This document shows, in pieces, positions 38,001-48,247 of a stretch of DNA of 64,000 nt. Source of the DNA: Glebionis coronaria (Eukaryota; Streptophyta; Magnoliopsida; Asterales; Asteraceae); NCBI GenBank assembly GCA_025667525.1, contig CM046876.1, positions 479,404,557 to 479,468,556 on the forward strand. The letters are read 5' to 3'. Numbering within the stretch: position 1 is the first letter of the stretch; every line of letters starts with the position of its first letter. The notes under the pieces are model-generated. The model was not told the DNA's origin. It worked only from the letters and a program-made list of their open reading frames with translations, and ran no database searches. A program made the position numbers and the translations under genes.

Positions 38001-38481
38001 GGTATTTCTCGATTCTAGTTTCCTCGATTTGCGTGCCCTCGGGTCGTTTTACGAAAAACGTTTTTATAAATTATGAATCAACGTCACAAAACGAATCCAA
38101 TAAAAATTGTCTCATCAAAAACGGAGTTCAAAAACGTAAATACGTAATCCTAGGGTTTCCGGTTTAGTCGTAAAGGACGTTAAATTAAAATCGTAAGTCC
38201 TAATCTCTTCTCGTAAATTTGTGAGTTTACGAACTAACACAAATTTAAAACTCCAAAATAATATTCACGGACAAATTTATTTTCTGAAATATCGGACTGT
38301 CACCAAAGACGGTGTATGTAAACGTAAGCACATAACGTAGAATCCTCCGGTTTAGACGTAGTCGATGCTACTTCAAGTCGTAAATCCAAATTTCTTCCCA
38401 AAAATAAGTGAGTTCATAAAATAATATTTTCAAATAATTATTGAGAATAAAATATCGACCATAAATTGACGGATTGTCACA
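35003..38481 (-). repeat. 5' LTR of element A
   Basis: Equal in length to the partner at 15869-19347 and next to the PBS. It has the same 44-45-bp tandem repeat near 35378-35475. It ends TTGTCACA before the target duplication TAACC. Confidence 0.92.
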
Positions 38482-38486
38482 TAACC

Positions 38487-40369
38487 ATTCACCTAATCAA
38501 ATAAAAACAAAGTACCTAGGATGCATCCATACGTCCCTGCAAAACAAATTCATATATGTCCATCAGCTTGATGACTAATGCACACACACATAATATCATA
38601 ATAACCTAAATGTGCAATGAAAGATAAAAAGTTGGATCAATCACACCGCCACAAATAGTGTCATGCCAATGGTGCATCAATGGCATGGTAATATTACCTC
38701 CATGACTAGTTACAAATATCTCGAGCAAGAGTATAAGGCAAAACAAATTTCAAATATTACATTTATGGAAACAAATAAAATGAGCAACATAATTTAAATA
38801 GGATCACAAGAGAGGATATTGAATCAAATAAACATAAAAATATTAATCAAGCTATGGGCATATCAAATGAAGCATCGTACGAAAGTAAATGGATAAACAA
38901 ATGGAAATCAAATCAAACGGATGTCCTTACTAAAAGGAAAAAAAATTGTACCTTAGCAAATGCACACGAAAGAAACGAGCACAAACGAAAAGAAAACACA
39001 CACGAATCACCGGATAAACAAAAACATATTTATTTATATTACTTGACTTATCTTACAAGTTGTTACTCAAACTTTTTAAAAATAAAATGTGACACTACTT
39101 ATTTAAGATTTTTCCATATTTTATATTACAATACTTATTTTAGGTAATTTTACTTAATTATATGACCTACCCAAATGACCTAGTAATTATTACAAATATT
39201 CATAGAAGTTCTTATATGAGTCTGACATATCCCTATTTAATGGCTTGATTTATTTCGAACTTTAGATGTCCTTTTTACCATTGTTTTGAAAATTGATCCA
39301 AAACAGTATATGACATAACACACAAAAAGTTAATATTAATTTACCCTACTTAGACAAATCCAAAAATTATGAAAAGACCCAGGGATATCTTTGATATCGT
39401 GTATTATAACACATCCAAGACTCAAGATCATAATCCTTATGGTTTATGAATTACAACTCGTAGACTACAACTGAGTTTTTAAGACTGAAACTTCAGTTCT
39501 CATGCTTAATCTTGTGAAATTATAAAAAACATATTTCTCGACCTTGACCGTAGGGGTCCACAACATATGAGGACCACCCAAGTGTACGCCCTAAGAAGTC
39601 CGACATGGTATACATCTGTTGTCCTGGCCTAGGCATAGTGAGCGCTACTCACCCAGATGGGGATTGTCAATCCCAAATAGATCTATTTATATCATTCGCG
39701 CTATAAAACAATTAACACTTTACAATTCATGGGTCATGGTGCATCAACAATAGGCAAATGTAATCAATATGTACTTATGTTATGTTCACGTCCTTTTAAA
39801 ATTGCACTGCATATTTTCTCCCCCATTATTGCACAAAACATTTGATATGTTCAAAGTGTGAAACCATGAACTCTCTTGAATACTGCTCGGGAAAATGATC
39901 AGAGTATCAAAGTCACAATGCACACAGTACGTCAAATACCTAAGCAAATGAGTAGGTCTTAGTCAATAATATAATAAATATATTATGTTCAACTAATTGC
40001 ACGTCCGTTCTCGTTCTTAATAAATATTTCATATATTGTTATGACCAAATATATATGCACTTTTGTTCAGTTAATATTTACGTGTACTCTCGATGGCTAT
40101 TTAAGAAAATGTTGTACATAATTGTAGTCTACATAAATTATTAAATTTGTTTAATAATTTATTAAGTTTATAAATAAATTATGTATCTAATAATTTATTA
40201 AGTTCGTAAATAAATTATTTATTTAATAATTTATTAAGTTCATAAATTAATTATTTATTTAATAATTTACTAAGTTCCAAAAATAACCCTAAGGTTTTTA
40301 ATTATACCAAAATAGTCCTTGTACATAATTTATTTACAGTTTCAACCCTTAAGTTTGAACAATGCTCAT
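38487..40369 (-). repeat. LTR of element C, segment 2
   Basis: It continues C sequence after element A. Markers shared with other gypsy LTRs here: CTAGGATGCATCCATACG near 38517 (also in B) and GGGGATTGTCAATCCC followed by AAATAGATCTAT near 39659 (also in the solo LTR). A 36-37-bp AT-rich tandem repeat (TAATAATTTATTAAGTT core, four units) lies at 40151-40278. No coding sequence. It is interrupted by D, whose target duplication CTCAT is at 40365-40369. Confidence 0.6.
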
Positions 40370-41644
40370 TGTGGAAACTAGAAGGAGGGGTTGAATAGTT
40401 TCTTAAAATTTACTTGTTAAAATATGGTTTCCAAAAATCCTTTTTCAAAAAACTTAGGCTTGAGGAAATATGTGAAATCTTCTTATGCACAAATATGAAC
40501 AATGATAGTGTAGCTAAACTAATACTAACAAAAATATATCCACAAAGAATAAAGAATGATAGTGTAGCTAATCTAATATTAACACATGTATATGCAAAAA
40601 ATAATAAGGAATGTAAAGAGTTAAGGGTAAAGAAAGATCAAACCGAACACCAAGGATTTATAGTGGTTCGGCAACGAAGCTCACTCCTTGTTCCTACTCC
40701 ACTCCTCGAGTACTCCTTACTCGAGAGTTCACTACACAACAAGCTCCTTATGGTGGAGAAAACCGTACACGTCGCTTAACCAATTTCCGACTCTAAGCTA
40801 AAAGTCGAGCCCTAATCGTAGCTAGGACCAATCTACACAACTATACTTAGTACATACACAACTTCCAAATAGACACAACTACTTGGATCTTCACAACTAT
40901 GACACAACTACAAGTATATAAAAATTGATCTTCAATGGATCTTTGGTGGTGGACTCAACACTTCACTAGGATAGTGTTCTTCTCTTTGCACTTGGAGAGG
41001 AAGAGATGGAAGAACAAGATTTACTTCTTAAACAAGTAATAATCAAACAAATGATCAAAGATTTGAGTGATTAAAGAAGGGGTTTGAATCTGGAAATGAA
41101 TGTGCAAAAGAGGTGAGGTGAAAAGCTGAGAATGGCCAACTATTTAAAGGACAAAGGAGCCAACGGCTAGTTCTGCCCGCGGTACCTTATCACAGCCCGC
41201 GGTACCTTATCGATAAGGTACCGCCTAGGCGCTAAGGTACCGCCGGACTAGACTCCGCTCCTTTTTTGTCCTTTAGTGGTGGAGGTCTTATCTGGGTATA
41301 AAAATATCCTGAAAGGATATTCTTAACAGAATAAGAATATGCCATTTTTAAATTTCAAATAATTAATTTAATAAAACATTTTCTTAAAAATAAAGTTTAA
41401 TAAAAAATTGTCACATTTAATAAAAAGTGAGTTTTAAGAAAAGATTAAATCACTTGATCACTTGATTAAGGTTAGTACTTGTTTGTCCATACCTTAAGTG
41501 AAAATGGGTAAAATGAAAAATACTTGAACTCAAGAATTCGTTTTTCGTTGTTTTCGTAAATGCTTGTTTTTACATATTGTCGTAATCAAAACTAAGCGAG
41601 ACCGAAAAATGCAAGTAACGTTTTTAGTCATTATTGCATTAACA
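40370..41644 (-). repeat. 3' LTR of element D
   Basis: Minus-strand reading runs from TGTTAATGC (41644) to TTTCCACA (40370). It contains FFRR copy 4 and, downstream on the minus strand, a TTTAAATAG TATA-like box at 41141-41149. The plus-strand open frame within (40414-40779) is antisense, is duplicated in the other LTR and is not supported as a gene. Confidence 0.95.
41171..41252. repeat. FFRR palindrome module, copy 4 (U3 of the D 3' LTR)
   Basis: Two direct CCGCGGTACCTTATC half-sites followed by two inverted ones; the centre GGTACCTTATCGATAAGG extends to a perfect palindrome of about 26 bp (41200-41225). It is about 22 bp upstream of the TATA-like box on the minus strand. Confidence 0.9.
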
Positions 41645-41815
41645 ATCTCCCCCTTTTTGATTCCGACAATACATAAACTCAATCACACAAAAACAAGATT
41701 TTCGAAGACGAGTTTATTCATTTCTCCCCCTTTGTCGAAGCAAAAAGGTTGCGTAATCCGGTGTTGAAGAAACGGACTTTGCAAAGACTCCCCCTTGGTG
41801 CTTACTCCCCCTAGC
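41645..41815 (-). other. PPT and upstream PPT-like tracts of element D
   Basis: The primary tract AAAAAGGGGGAGAT (41645-41658, minus) abuts the LTR. Three further AGGGGGAG tracts lie at about 41725, 41790 and 41805. The same set in the same order occurs in F at 8173-8354. Confidence 0.85.
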
Positions 41816-42092
41816 TTGGGGCACCGAGGAATCGAGATATGGTGACAAGCTACATAGAAGGGTTAGTTGAACAAAAGAAACAACCAACAATATATAGCAA
41901 TAGGTCACATAAAAAAATTAAAATTAAAAGAGAAGAAAACACAATGACAAAGATCCAAGATAGGTTACTAAAAGAACATCATACAAAGAAGTATGGAAAA
42001 AGAAACAAGCCAAAAGCATGAATCTAATCCTAGTTATTCTAGAATTCTAAGATTTGCTTGAATTTGGTGTCTTCTGGATAAGCAATTAATGC

Positions 42093-42467
42093 TTATATGA
42101 AAGACAAGGTAATAGCGGAGGGTGGTGGTGATGGCTTGTTGGAGATCTCATAATCAAAGTGAAGAGGAGGCTTGATTAAGAGACTCTTGATGTAGCTCAA
42201 CTCCTCATAGATGTGTGCCATAGCAAGATGTTGATATTGACAACAATGATAATATGTTCCATGGTGCATGACATTATCATGAGAAGGAGGAAGAACACTA
42301 AAGGGTGGTGGTGGAAGAAAAGAAGTTCCAAAATCAACATTCTTGGTAGGAGAAATGTGATTAAGAGTGTTCTTGGGTGGGTTTGGATTGAAAGCAATTG
42401 GAGAAAATAGAGGAGATTCAAGGCTTTCATTGGGAGAATAAGACATTTTGGATGTGAAGTAATGCAA
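42093..42467 (-). CDS. Accessory HGxxCxCC protein of element D
   Basis: A 124-residue frame lying between pol and the PPT. A second Met (MSYSPNESLESP) seven codons in is an equally good start. The N-terminal two-thirds is Pro/Ser/Asn-rich (FLPPPPFSVLPP). The C-terminal part has VMHHGTYYHCCQYQHLAMA followed by a predicted helix (HIYEELSYIKSLLIKPP). It is related to frames 2 and 3 of F: HHG and CC are kept, but the first Cys of the motif is Tyr here. It is shorter than the F proteins. FFRR copy 5 lies about 130 bp before the ATG. The function is unknown, and no known domain is recognised. Confidence 0.6.
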   Translation of the reverse strand: MHYFTSKMSYSPNESLESPLFSPIAFNPNPPKNTLNHISPTKNVDFGTSFLPPPPFSVLPPSHDNVMHHGTYYHCCQYQHLAMAHIYEELSYIKSLLIKPPLHFDYEISNKPSPPPSAITLSFI

Positions 42468-42596
42468 AATGCTTATGGTTAAAATAGGTAAGGCTTAGGG
42501 TATTTTTGGGGTGGTCAAAGGGTTTGAAACAAAGATTCTCAAAAAGGTTGGAGCAAATCTGGAGTTTCAGACAAAAAACCGAAAAAGGAAGGCCAT

Positions 42597-42673
42597 TGTA
42601 GGCGGTTCCTTATCTAGGGTGGCGGTACCTTATCAATAAGGTACCGCGGTTCACATAAGGAACCGCCTGCAGA
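42597..42673. repeat. FFRR palindrome module, copy 5 (leader of the D accessory frame)
   Basis: Four half-sites in direct-direct-inverted-inverted order; outer arms TAGGCGGTTCCTTAT and ATAAGGAACCGCCTG are nearly perfect complements. The central half-sites meet at TTATCAATAA. It lies in the 614-bp noncoding gap between the pol stop (43082) and the accessory ATG (42467). Confidence 0.9.
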
Positions 42674-43081
42674 AGCAGGGTTTGGTGTTTGGAGGAAGAT
42701 TTTTCAGCAAATCTTATTTTTCTAGTCTAACTTATCATAGGGATATGCTTAAAAGCAAAGATAGACAAGGAAAAAAAACATCAATGTAGGAGGTGTGTAA
42801 GACAAGACCTTAAGTCATGACACAATGATCCTCCATGATTCAATCTTGTTCTTGCTATGTTTGAGAGAATCATACATATGAATTATGTAAGCTCTAGATT
42901 GATAGCGAGAATCTATGAAAAATCGATTTTAGATTGAATTAACAATGTCAAACGAATTTCTTAACCATTTTCGAACGAGACTTTGAGAGTTTTGAAAAAG
43001 AGAGGAGAAGATTTTTCAAAAGGAGTTTAAAAGACTCAAGGACTCAAAGTGGTAATAGAAAACACACAAGAAGAAAGGAAA

Positions 43082-44950
43082 TTAAGGAAGATGTTCCATT
43101 AATCCTAGACCTAGACGCAAGTAATAAAAAGGTTCCCTCTTAAGTGGCTTAGTGAAGATATCGGCTAAGTTGTCCTCGGAGGGCACCTTTTCGATAGTAA
43201 TGTTCCCCTTTTGAACATTATCTCTAAGGAAATGGTGTCTAATTTCTATGTGTTTGGTTCGCGAATGTTGCACGGGATTCTTGCTTAGGTCTATAGCGCC
43301 TTTATTATCGCACATGATGGGAACATCATCAAGAGAAATCCCGTAATCAACAAGCACTTGCTTTATCCATAGAGCTTGTTGGCATGCTTTACCGGCACTC
43401 ACATACTCGGCTTCCGTGGTGGATATCGCAAGAGCGGTTTGTTTCTTGGAGAACCAAGAAGTTAAACAACAGCCCATGAAGGTACAAACTCCACTAGTGC
43501 TTTTCCGGTCCACATAGTCTCCCGCATGATCCGAGTCCGCGTAGACAATGGTTTCTACGCTGGTCCTTTTAGGATACCATAATCCTAAATGTACAATGCC
43601 TTTAATGTATCGGAAGATACGCTTAACCGCTTCAAGGTGAGAGGTTTTGGGAGCCTCTTGGAAGCGAGCACAAAGGCAAACACTAAACATGATATCCGGT
43701 CGACTTGCCGTTAGGTACAACAAACTACCAATCATACCTCTATATTTGGTGTTGTCTACCGACTCACAATCATCATCTACGGTGAGTTTAGTATCCGAGG
43801 CCATAGGGGTCTTCATTGGTCTAGATTCTTCTAATCCAAATTTCTTTAGCATTTCTTTAGCGTACTTAGATTGACTAAAGAAAATACCATCGTCCATTTG
43901 TTTAATTTGGAGTCCTAAAAAGAAGTTAAGTTCTCCCATCATACTCATTTCAAACTCATCATGCATGATTTTGGCAAAGTCATCACACAATTCTTGACAA
44001 GTTGAGCCAAATATAATGTCATCAACATATATTTGTACGATTATGAGGTGAGGACCTTTCTTCTTTGTAAAGAGTGTATTGTCTACCATACCCATGGTAT
44101 ACTCATGTTTAACAAGAAACGCTTTAAGTCTATCATACCAAGCTTTGGGTGCTTGTTTGAGTCCATAAAGTGCTTTCTTAAGCTTGTAAACATGGTCCGG
44201 TTTCTCAAAATCAATGAAGCCGGGAGGTTGAGCCACATATACCTCCTCATTGATCAAACCGTTAAGAAATGCACTCTTTACATCCATTTGATGAAGCTTA
44301 ATATCTAAGGCACAAGCGTAGGCTAAAAGGATTCTAATTGATTCTAATCTAGCTACCGGTGCATATGTCTCGTCATAATCAATCCCTTCTTGTTGATTAT
44401 AGCCTTGAGCTACAAGTCTAGCCTTGTTACGAGACACAACACCATTCTCATCTAGCTTATTCCTAAATACCCATTTGGTTCCTATAATGGTAGAACTTCT
44501 AGGTGGAGGAACAAGTTCCCAAACATCATTGGCAACGAATTGATTCAATTCTTCTTGCATCGCAATGACCCAACTCTCATCCGTCAAGGCTTCTTTAACA
44601 TTCTTAGGTTCAATCAAAGAGACAAAACAAAAGAAGTTGCTTTGATTTTGGACTTGAGATCTTAGGGTCCTTTGATTTAAGTCACCAATGACATTATTGA
44701 GAGTATGATCCCTAGACTCCTTAATTTTTACTTCCTTTTCAACATTAAGGTCTTCAACTCCTATTTTTCTAACCTCTTTGGCTTTAACTACTTCTAATTC
44801 ATCCAAGTCATCATCAACCAATGGTGGTGTCTTGGGTGAAGGAGGGGTTTCATCAAAGGTTACGTTGAGTGATTCTTCAATAAACCCTGAGGTTCTATTT
44901 AGGACTATGTAGGCCTTACTAGTTTGGGAATAACCTAAGAGGATACCTTC
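43082..44950 (-). pseudogene. Reverse transcriptase-RNase H portion of D pol
   Basis: A frame of 579 codons from an internal Met at 44821, open in the same frame back to a stop at 44951-44953. RT: ELNQFVANDVWELVPPP, HQMDVKSAFLNG (catalytic Asp about residue 180) and IYVDDIIFGS (catalytic pair at 267-268). RNase H: YADSDHAGD near 427, STTEAEYVSAG near 467, MCDNKGAIDLS near 503 and a terminal TKHIEIRHHFLRDN. All these motifs look intact. It ends GLGLMEHLP and stop. Without the upstream stop it would be the 3' half of one gag-pol reading frame. The preserved motifs suggest a young copy; the stop at 44951 prevents normal translation. Confidence 0.9.
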
Positions 44951-45703
44951 TTAAGACTTTGGGTCAAACTTGGTAAGGTAGTCTTTGGTGTTGAGGATAA
45001 AGCACTTGCTTCCAAACACCCTAAAGTATTCTAATGAGGGTTTCTTACCTTTAAGAATCTCATAGGGGGTCTTTCCTAGGAAAGGTCGAATAAGAATTCG
45101 GTTGAGAATATAAGTCGATGTATCTACGGCATTGCACCAAAACTTTTGAGGCAACGATTGCTCGTTTAACATCGTCCTACTCATCTCTTGGAGAGTCCTA
45201 TTCTTCCTTTCAACTACCCCATTTGATTGTGGAGTGCGAGGAGCCGAGAAGTTATGGGTAATAACATGAGCTTCACAAAAGGCACCAAATTGCACTTCAT
45301 TATCAAATTCCCTACCATGATCCGTCCTAATAGAAACAATTGAACATCCTAGTTGATTTTGAATTCTCCGACTAAAGATTTCGAAGTGATCGAAAGCTTC
45401 ATTCTTAGATGCCAAAAATCTAGTCCAAGTGAATCTAGAATAGTCGTCAACTATAACTAGGGTATAAAGGTTACCTCCATAACTCCGTATGGCGGAAGGT
45501 CCAAAGAGATCTATATGTAGGAGCTCTAAGCACCGAGAGGTCGAAACCAAATTCTTGGCTTTGTGACTTGAGTGAACTTGCTTTCCAACTTTGCAAGCAT
45601 CACAAAAGTGACTATCAAACTTAATCTTGGGGAGGTGTCTTACCAACTCCTTAGAGACTAAAGATTGAATTAAACGCATATTAGCGTGACCTAATCTCCT
45701 ATG
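44951..45703 (-). pseudogene. Integrase portion of D pol
   Basis: Open between in-frame stops. It begins inside the integrase zinc-binding region (HRRLGHANMRLIQSL, then CDACKVGK). The core has Asp at LLHIDLFGP, Asp at SIRTDHGREF and Glu at GVVERKNRT, numbered about 57, 120 and 157 from the Met at 45679; the catalytic triad is complete. The lower stop lies in KS-stop-EGILLGYS and fits CAA-to-TAA. The upper stop replaces the conserved Trp before HRRLGH and fits TGG-to-TGA. Same frame as the RT part. Confidence 0.9.
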
Positions 45704-46140
45704 TCAAAGAGTAGAACTATCATCTATAGTCGCAAGACATATGTTGTCTTTTGACTTCTTATTAACCTTCATGACATAAAGCCCATGCTTTCTAACACCT
45801 TTTCCAATGACTTTTCCATCTTTTACGATTTCACTGTCATGTTCCGAAAAGATGACCTTACACTTATTATCACAAATTTGACCTATACTTAAAAGGTTAA
45901 AACCTAAGTTATCTACGTGCTCAACATTTTCAATGGTCATGGAGTCAAGACAAACCGTAACTTTGCCAATGATATTACCACGTAGACTACTAGCGAATGT
46001 GACGTTACCTCCATCATATGCTTTGTAATGCGAGAACAAACTTCGATTACCCGTCATGTGTTTAGAACATCCACTATCCTTAATCCACTCATCGGGCTCC
46101 AAATCAATTCCCAAGCATATCTAGGTAACAATACACAAGA
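45704..46140 (-). pseudogene. Protease and pre-integrase portion of D pol
   Basis: The frame from 46114 begins MGIDLEPDEWIKDSGCSKHM: DSG is the aspartic protease active-site triplet of copia elements. It continues through NIIGKVTVCLDSMTIENV to DDSSTL and a stop at 45704-45706. Gag upstream is in a different frame, so a one-base shift lies between about 46115 and 46141. Length and motif spacing otherwise match copia proteases. Confidence 0.85.
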
Positions 46141-46731
46141 TCAAACATTTGGTCCCCAGTATCTCATGGGTCCAAAATTGTTAGTTCCAAACATCCCTTG
46201 CATTTGGTTGGGATGAATGAATGAGGTGGGGATTCCCCATGGAGAACAAAATGGAGGAGGGTAGTAATTCATGTAACCATTTTGTTGTTTATTACTTCTC
46301 CTAGGTGTGTTTGATCTAGGTTTAGAGTTATTATTATTCTTTCTAGGTGTTGAAGTTTTACTTCTAGTTCGTGAGTTGTTTTGATTATCTCTTGTAGGCG
46401 TTGTCGTTCTACTTCTAGGCTTAGACTCATTCCGTACTCTAGGTGGAGTAGAAGATAGTCTAGATAAACTTCTATTTCCCATGAGAGGTTTACTTAACGG
46501 CTTATAGAACTTACTAATAGCATTGTCGTCAAGTATGGGTAATTGAACCTTATTAACAGTAAGATGCTTTGGTTTTTCATTTAACTTAGATTTTTCAGAA
46601 AGTTCAGAGTTTTCACAAAAATCAACTTCTGGCCGCGGTACCCTATCTATGGCCGCGGTTCCATAGTGATAAGGAACCGCGCCATACAATGTGGAACCGC
46701 GTCCAGAAGGTGTTTTCTGTGAAAACCTGAC
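46141..46731 (-). pseudogene. Linker between gag and protease of D, after an in-frame stop
   Basis: In the same frame as gag but separated by one stop at 46732-46734. It is Arg/Ser/Thr/Asn-rich (SRTRSKTSTPRKNNNNSKP and similar), a basic low-complexity linker, then GIPTSFIHPNQMQGMF. Its start overlaps FFRR copy 6, which is read through as ordinary codons. It ends at a stop at 46141, where the frameshift to protease occurs. Confidence 0.75.
46626..46709. repeat. FFRR palindrome module, copy 6 (inside the D gag-pol reading frame)
   Basis: Outer arms CTTCTGGCCGCGG and CCGCGTCCAGAAG are complementary except for one base. The four half-sites are more divergent than in the LTRs. It is located just 3' of the gag stop and has no stop codon in the gag frame. 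Confidence 0.85.
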
Positions 46732-48192
46732 TTATTTTGGTTCACTAGTTGAGGCTTCATTTGAGTTAAAACCTAGACCAAGTCTTTCCTTAGAATGAAC
46801 TTGTTTGTTTAACATATCATCAAGAGCACTAGTACCTTTCATGAACTTTTCCAATTTAATGGAGGTGCTCTTGAGATCATCATTCTCTAATCTAAGTTTC
46901 TCACAACTTAAGCAACCTAAATCAACCTCTTTGTTTTTCTCAAGTTTAGCCAATTTCTCCCTAAGTTCATTGATCTCATTTTCAAGCTTAGTTTTGGTTG
47001 ATTTTAAGGTTTTATTCTTTTCTATGAATTTAAGACTAAGTTTGTGTAAGCTATCATATTTGCCTTCAAATTCAATATCATCTAAAGTGGAACTATCATT
47101 GCTATAATATTCGGTTTCGGAATGTACCTCTTTAGAAGTGTGAGCCATAAGACATTTCTCCTCTTTGGGGTTGTCATCATCATCTTCACCGCTATCGCTC
47201 CAAGCGCCACTAACGAATGCCGTGTGGTTCTTATCACGAGCGGGCTTTGGACAATCACCAATGAAGTGATTTGGATCACCACATCTAAAGCAACTCCTAT
47301 CACCTTTTTCGTTCTTGACAAACCGATTCTTTGACAATGGTTTCTTGTCATAGTTTGGTTGCCTAACGTGTTGACCTCGTCTCTTGAAGAACTTCTTGAA
47401 ATCTCTTACCGCCAATGCATACTCCTCGTCATCACTTTCCGAGGAACTATCATGGTCACTTTGTGCCTTCTTGGCTTTAAGTGCAAGAGATTTCCTTTCA
47501 CTCTTGGTTTTTACTAATTCCGAGTCCTTCAAAATTATCATCTCATGAACCTTCAAGTTTCCTATGAGTTCATCGAGTGATAAAGTTGAGAGATCTTTCG
47601 ACTCTTCAATAGCCGTGACTTTTGCTCTCCACTTTGGTTGTAAGGCCCTTAGAAAATTCCTAACATTGTTCTTGCTAGAAAAACCTTCATCAAGTGCTTT
47701 TAGACTAGTAATAATGGTGTTAAACCTAGCAAATGCACTATCAATAGTTTCATCTTCTAAGATGACAAATTGTTCATATTGTTGGACAAGAAGATCGATT
47801 TTACTTTCTTTGACTTGGCTATTACCTTGGTGGGTTACTAAAAGAGTGTTCCAAATATCTTTAGCGGTTTCACACATAAAAATTCTTTCATACTCTTTCT
47901 TAGGCAAAGCATTATAAATCACCATTTTAGCCTCATTATTTTTTGAAAGTTTCTTTTTAGTATCATCATTAGCTTTGTCAAAAGTGACTAATTCTTTTGT
48001 TTTAGAAACTTCATTAAATTGAAAGGGTAAAAAATCACCATTGGTAATAACATGCCAAAGATCTAAATCTTTTGATTTCACATAAGTTTCAAATCTATTT
48101 TTCCAATAAATAAAACTATCGGTTTCAAAAAGTGGTGGTCTTTGCATAGATTGCCCTTCTAGGTACTTGTTGGAATCCATAGATCGATTCAA
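46732..48192 (-). CDS. gag of element D
   Basis: An intact 486-residue frame encoding the nucleocapsid and capsid protein that packages element RNA into particles. It starts [16 protein letters not shown] about 40 bp inside the PBS. Residues 84-220 form the UBN2-type gag domain ([49 protein letters not shown]). A CCHC zinc knuckle [14 protein letters not shown] lies at 301-314 with all four ligands. Acidic and Ser-rich stretches flank the knuckle. A coiled coil ([20 protein letters not shown]) covers about 385-470. The frame ends NEASTSEPK and stop; the stop may be a CAA-to-TAA change, since the same frame continues for another 196 codons. Confidence 0.92.
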   Translation of the reverse strand: MNRSMDSNKYLEGQSMQRPPLFETDSFIYWKNRFETYVKSKDLDLWHVITNGDFLPFQFNEVSKTKELVTFDKANDDTKKKLSKNNEAKMVIYNALPKKEYERIFMCETAKDIWNTLLVTHQGNSQVKESKIDLLVQQYEQFVILEDETIDSAFARFNTIITSLKALDEGFSSKNNVRNFLRALQPKWRAKVTAIEESKDLSTLSLDELIGNLKVHEMIILKDSELVKTKSERKSLALKAKKAQSDHDSSSESDDEEYALAVRDFKKFFKRRGQHVRQPNYDKKPLSKNRFVKNEKGDRSCFRCGDPNHFIGDCPKPARDKNHTAFVSGAWSDSGEDDDDNPKEEKCLMAHTSKEVHSETEYYSNDSSTLDDIEFEGKYDSLHKLSLKFIEKNKTLKSTKTKLENEINELREKLAKLEKNKEVDLGCLSCEKLRLENDDLKSTSIKLEKFMKGTSALDDMLNKQVHSKERLGLGFNSNEASTSEPK

Positions 48193-48234
48193 GTTTTAAA
48201 ATACAATATACTTTAAAAATTCTTGAGCAACCCT

Positions 48235-48245
48235 CTCTGATACCA
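48235..48245 (-). other. Primer-binding site of element D
   Basis: Minus-strand TGGTATCAGAG, two bases inside the right LTR, complementary to initiator tRNA-Met. Confidence 0.9.
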
Positions 48246-48247
48246 AT

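Larger units (their letters stand above)
15869..38481 (-). mobile_element. Element A: gypsy LTR retrotransposon, 22.6 kb including nested element B
   Basis: Two 3479-bp LTRs (15869-19347 and 35003-38481) start TGTAACACCCCC and end TTGTCACA. The five-base target duplication TAACC lies at 15864-15868 and 38482-38486. The primer-binding site at the right LTR sets minus orientation. The interior without B is about 5.5 kb and strongly decayed; RT and integrase traces are of the chromovirus type. By eye the LTRs differ at about 30 positions, roughly 99% identity. Confidence 0.9.

Noticed and set aside
40414..40779. A 121-codon plus-strand frame, found again at 48292-48657
   Set aside because: It lies antisense within both D LTRs and is duplicated only because LTRs are copies; no known motif.
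46626..46709. Palindrome modules as miniature DNA transposons (MITEs)
   Set aside because: I see no target duplication at any of the seven modules, and the U3 copies are at homologous places in two LTRs; not excluded, but less likely.
47564..47917. A 117-codon plus-strand frame with hydrophobic stretches
   Set aside because: It is the antisense shadow of D gag, which has clear UBN2 and zinc-knuckle motifs on the minus strand.
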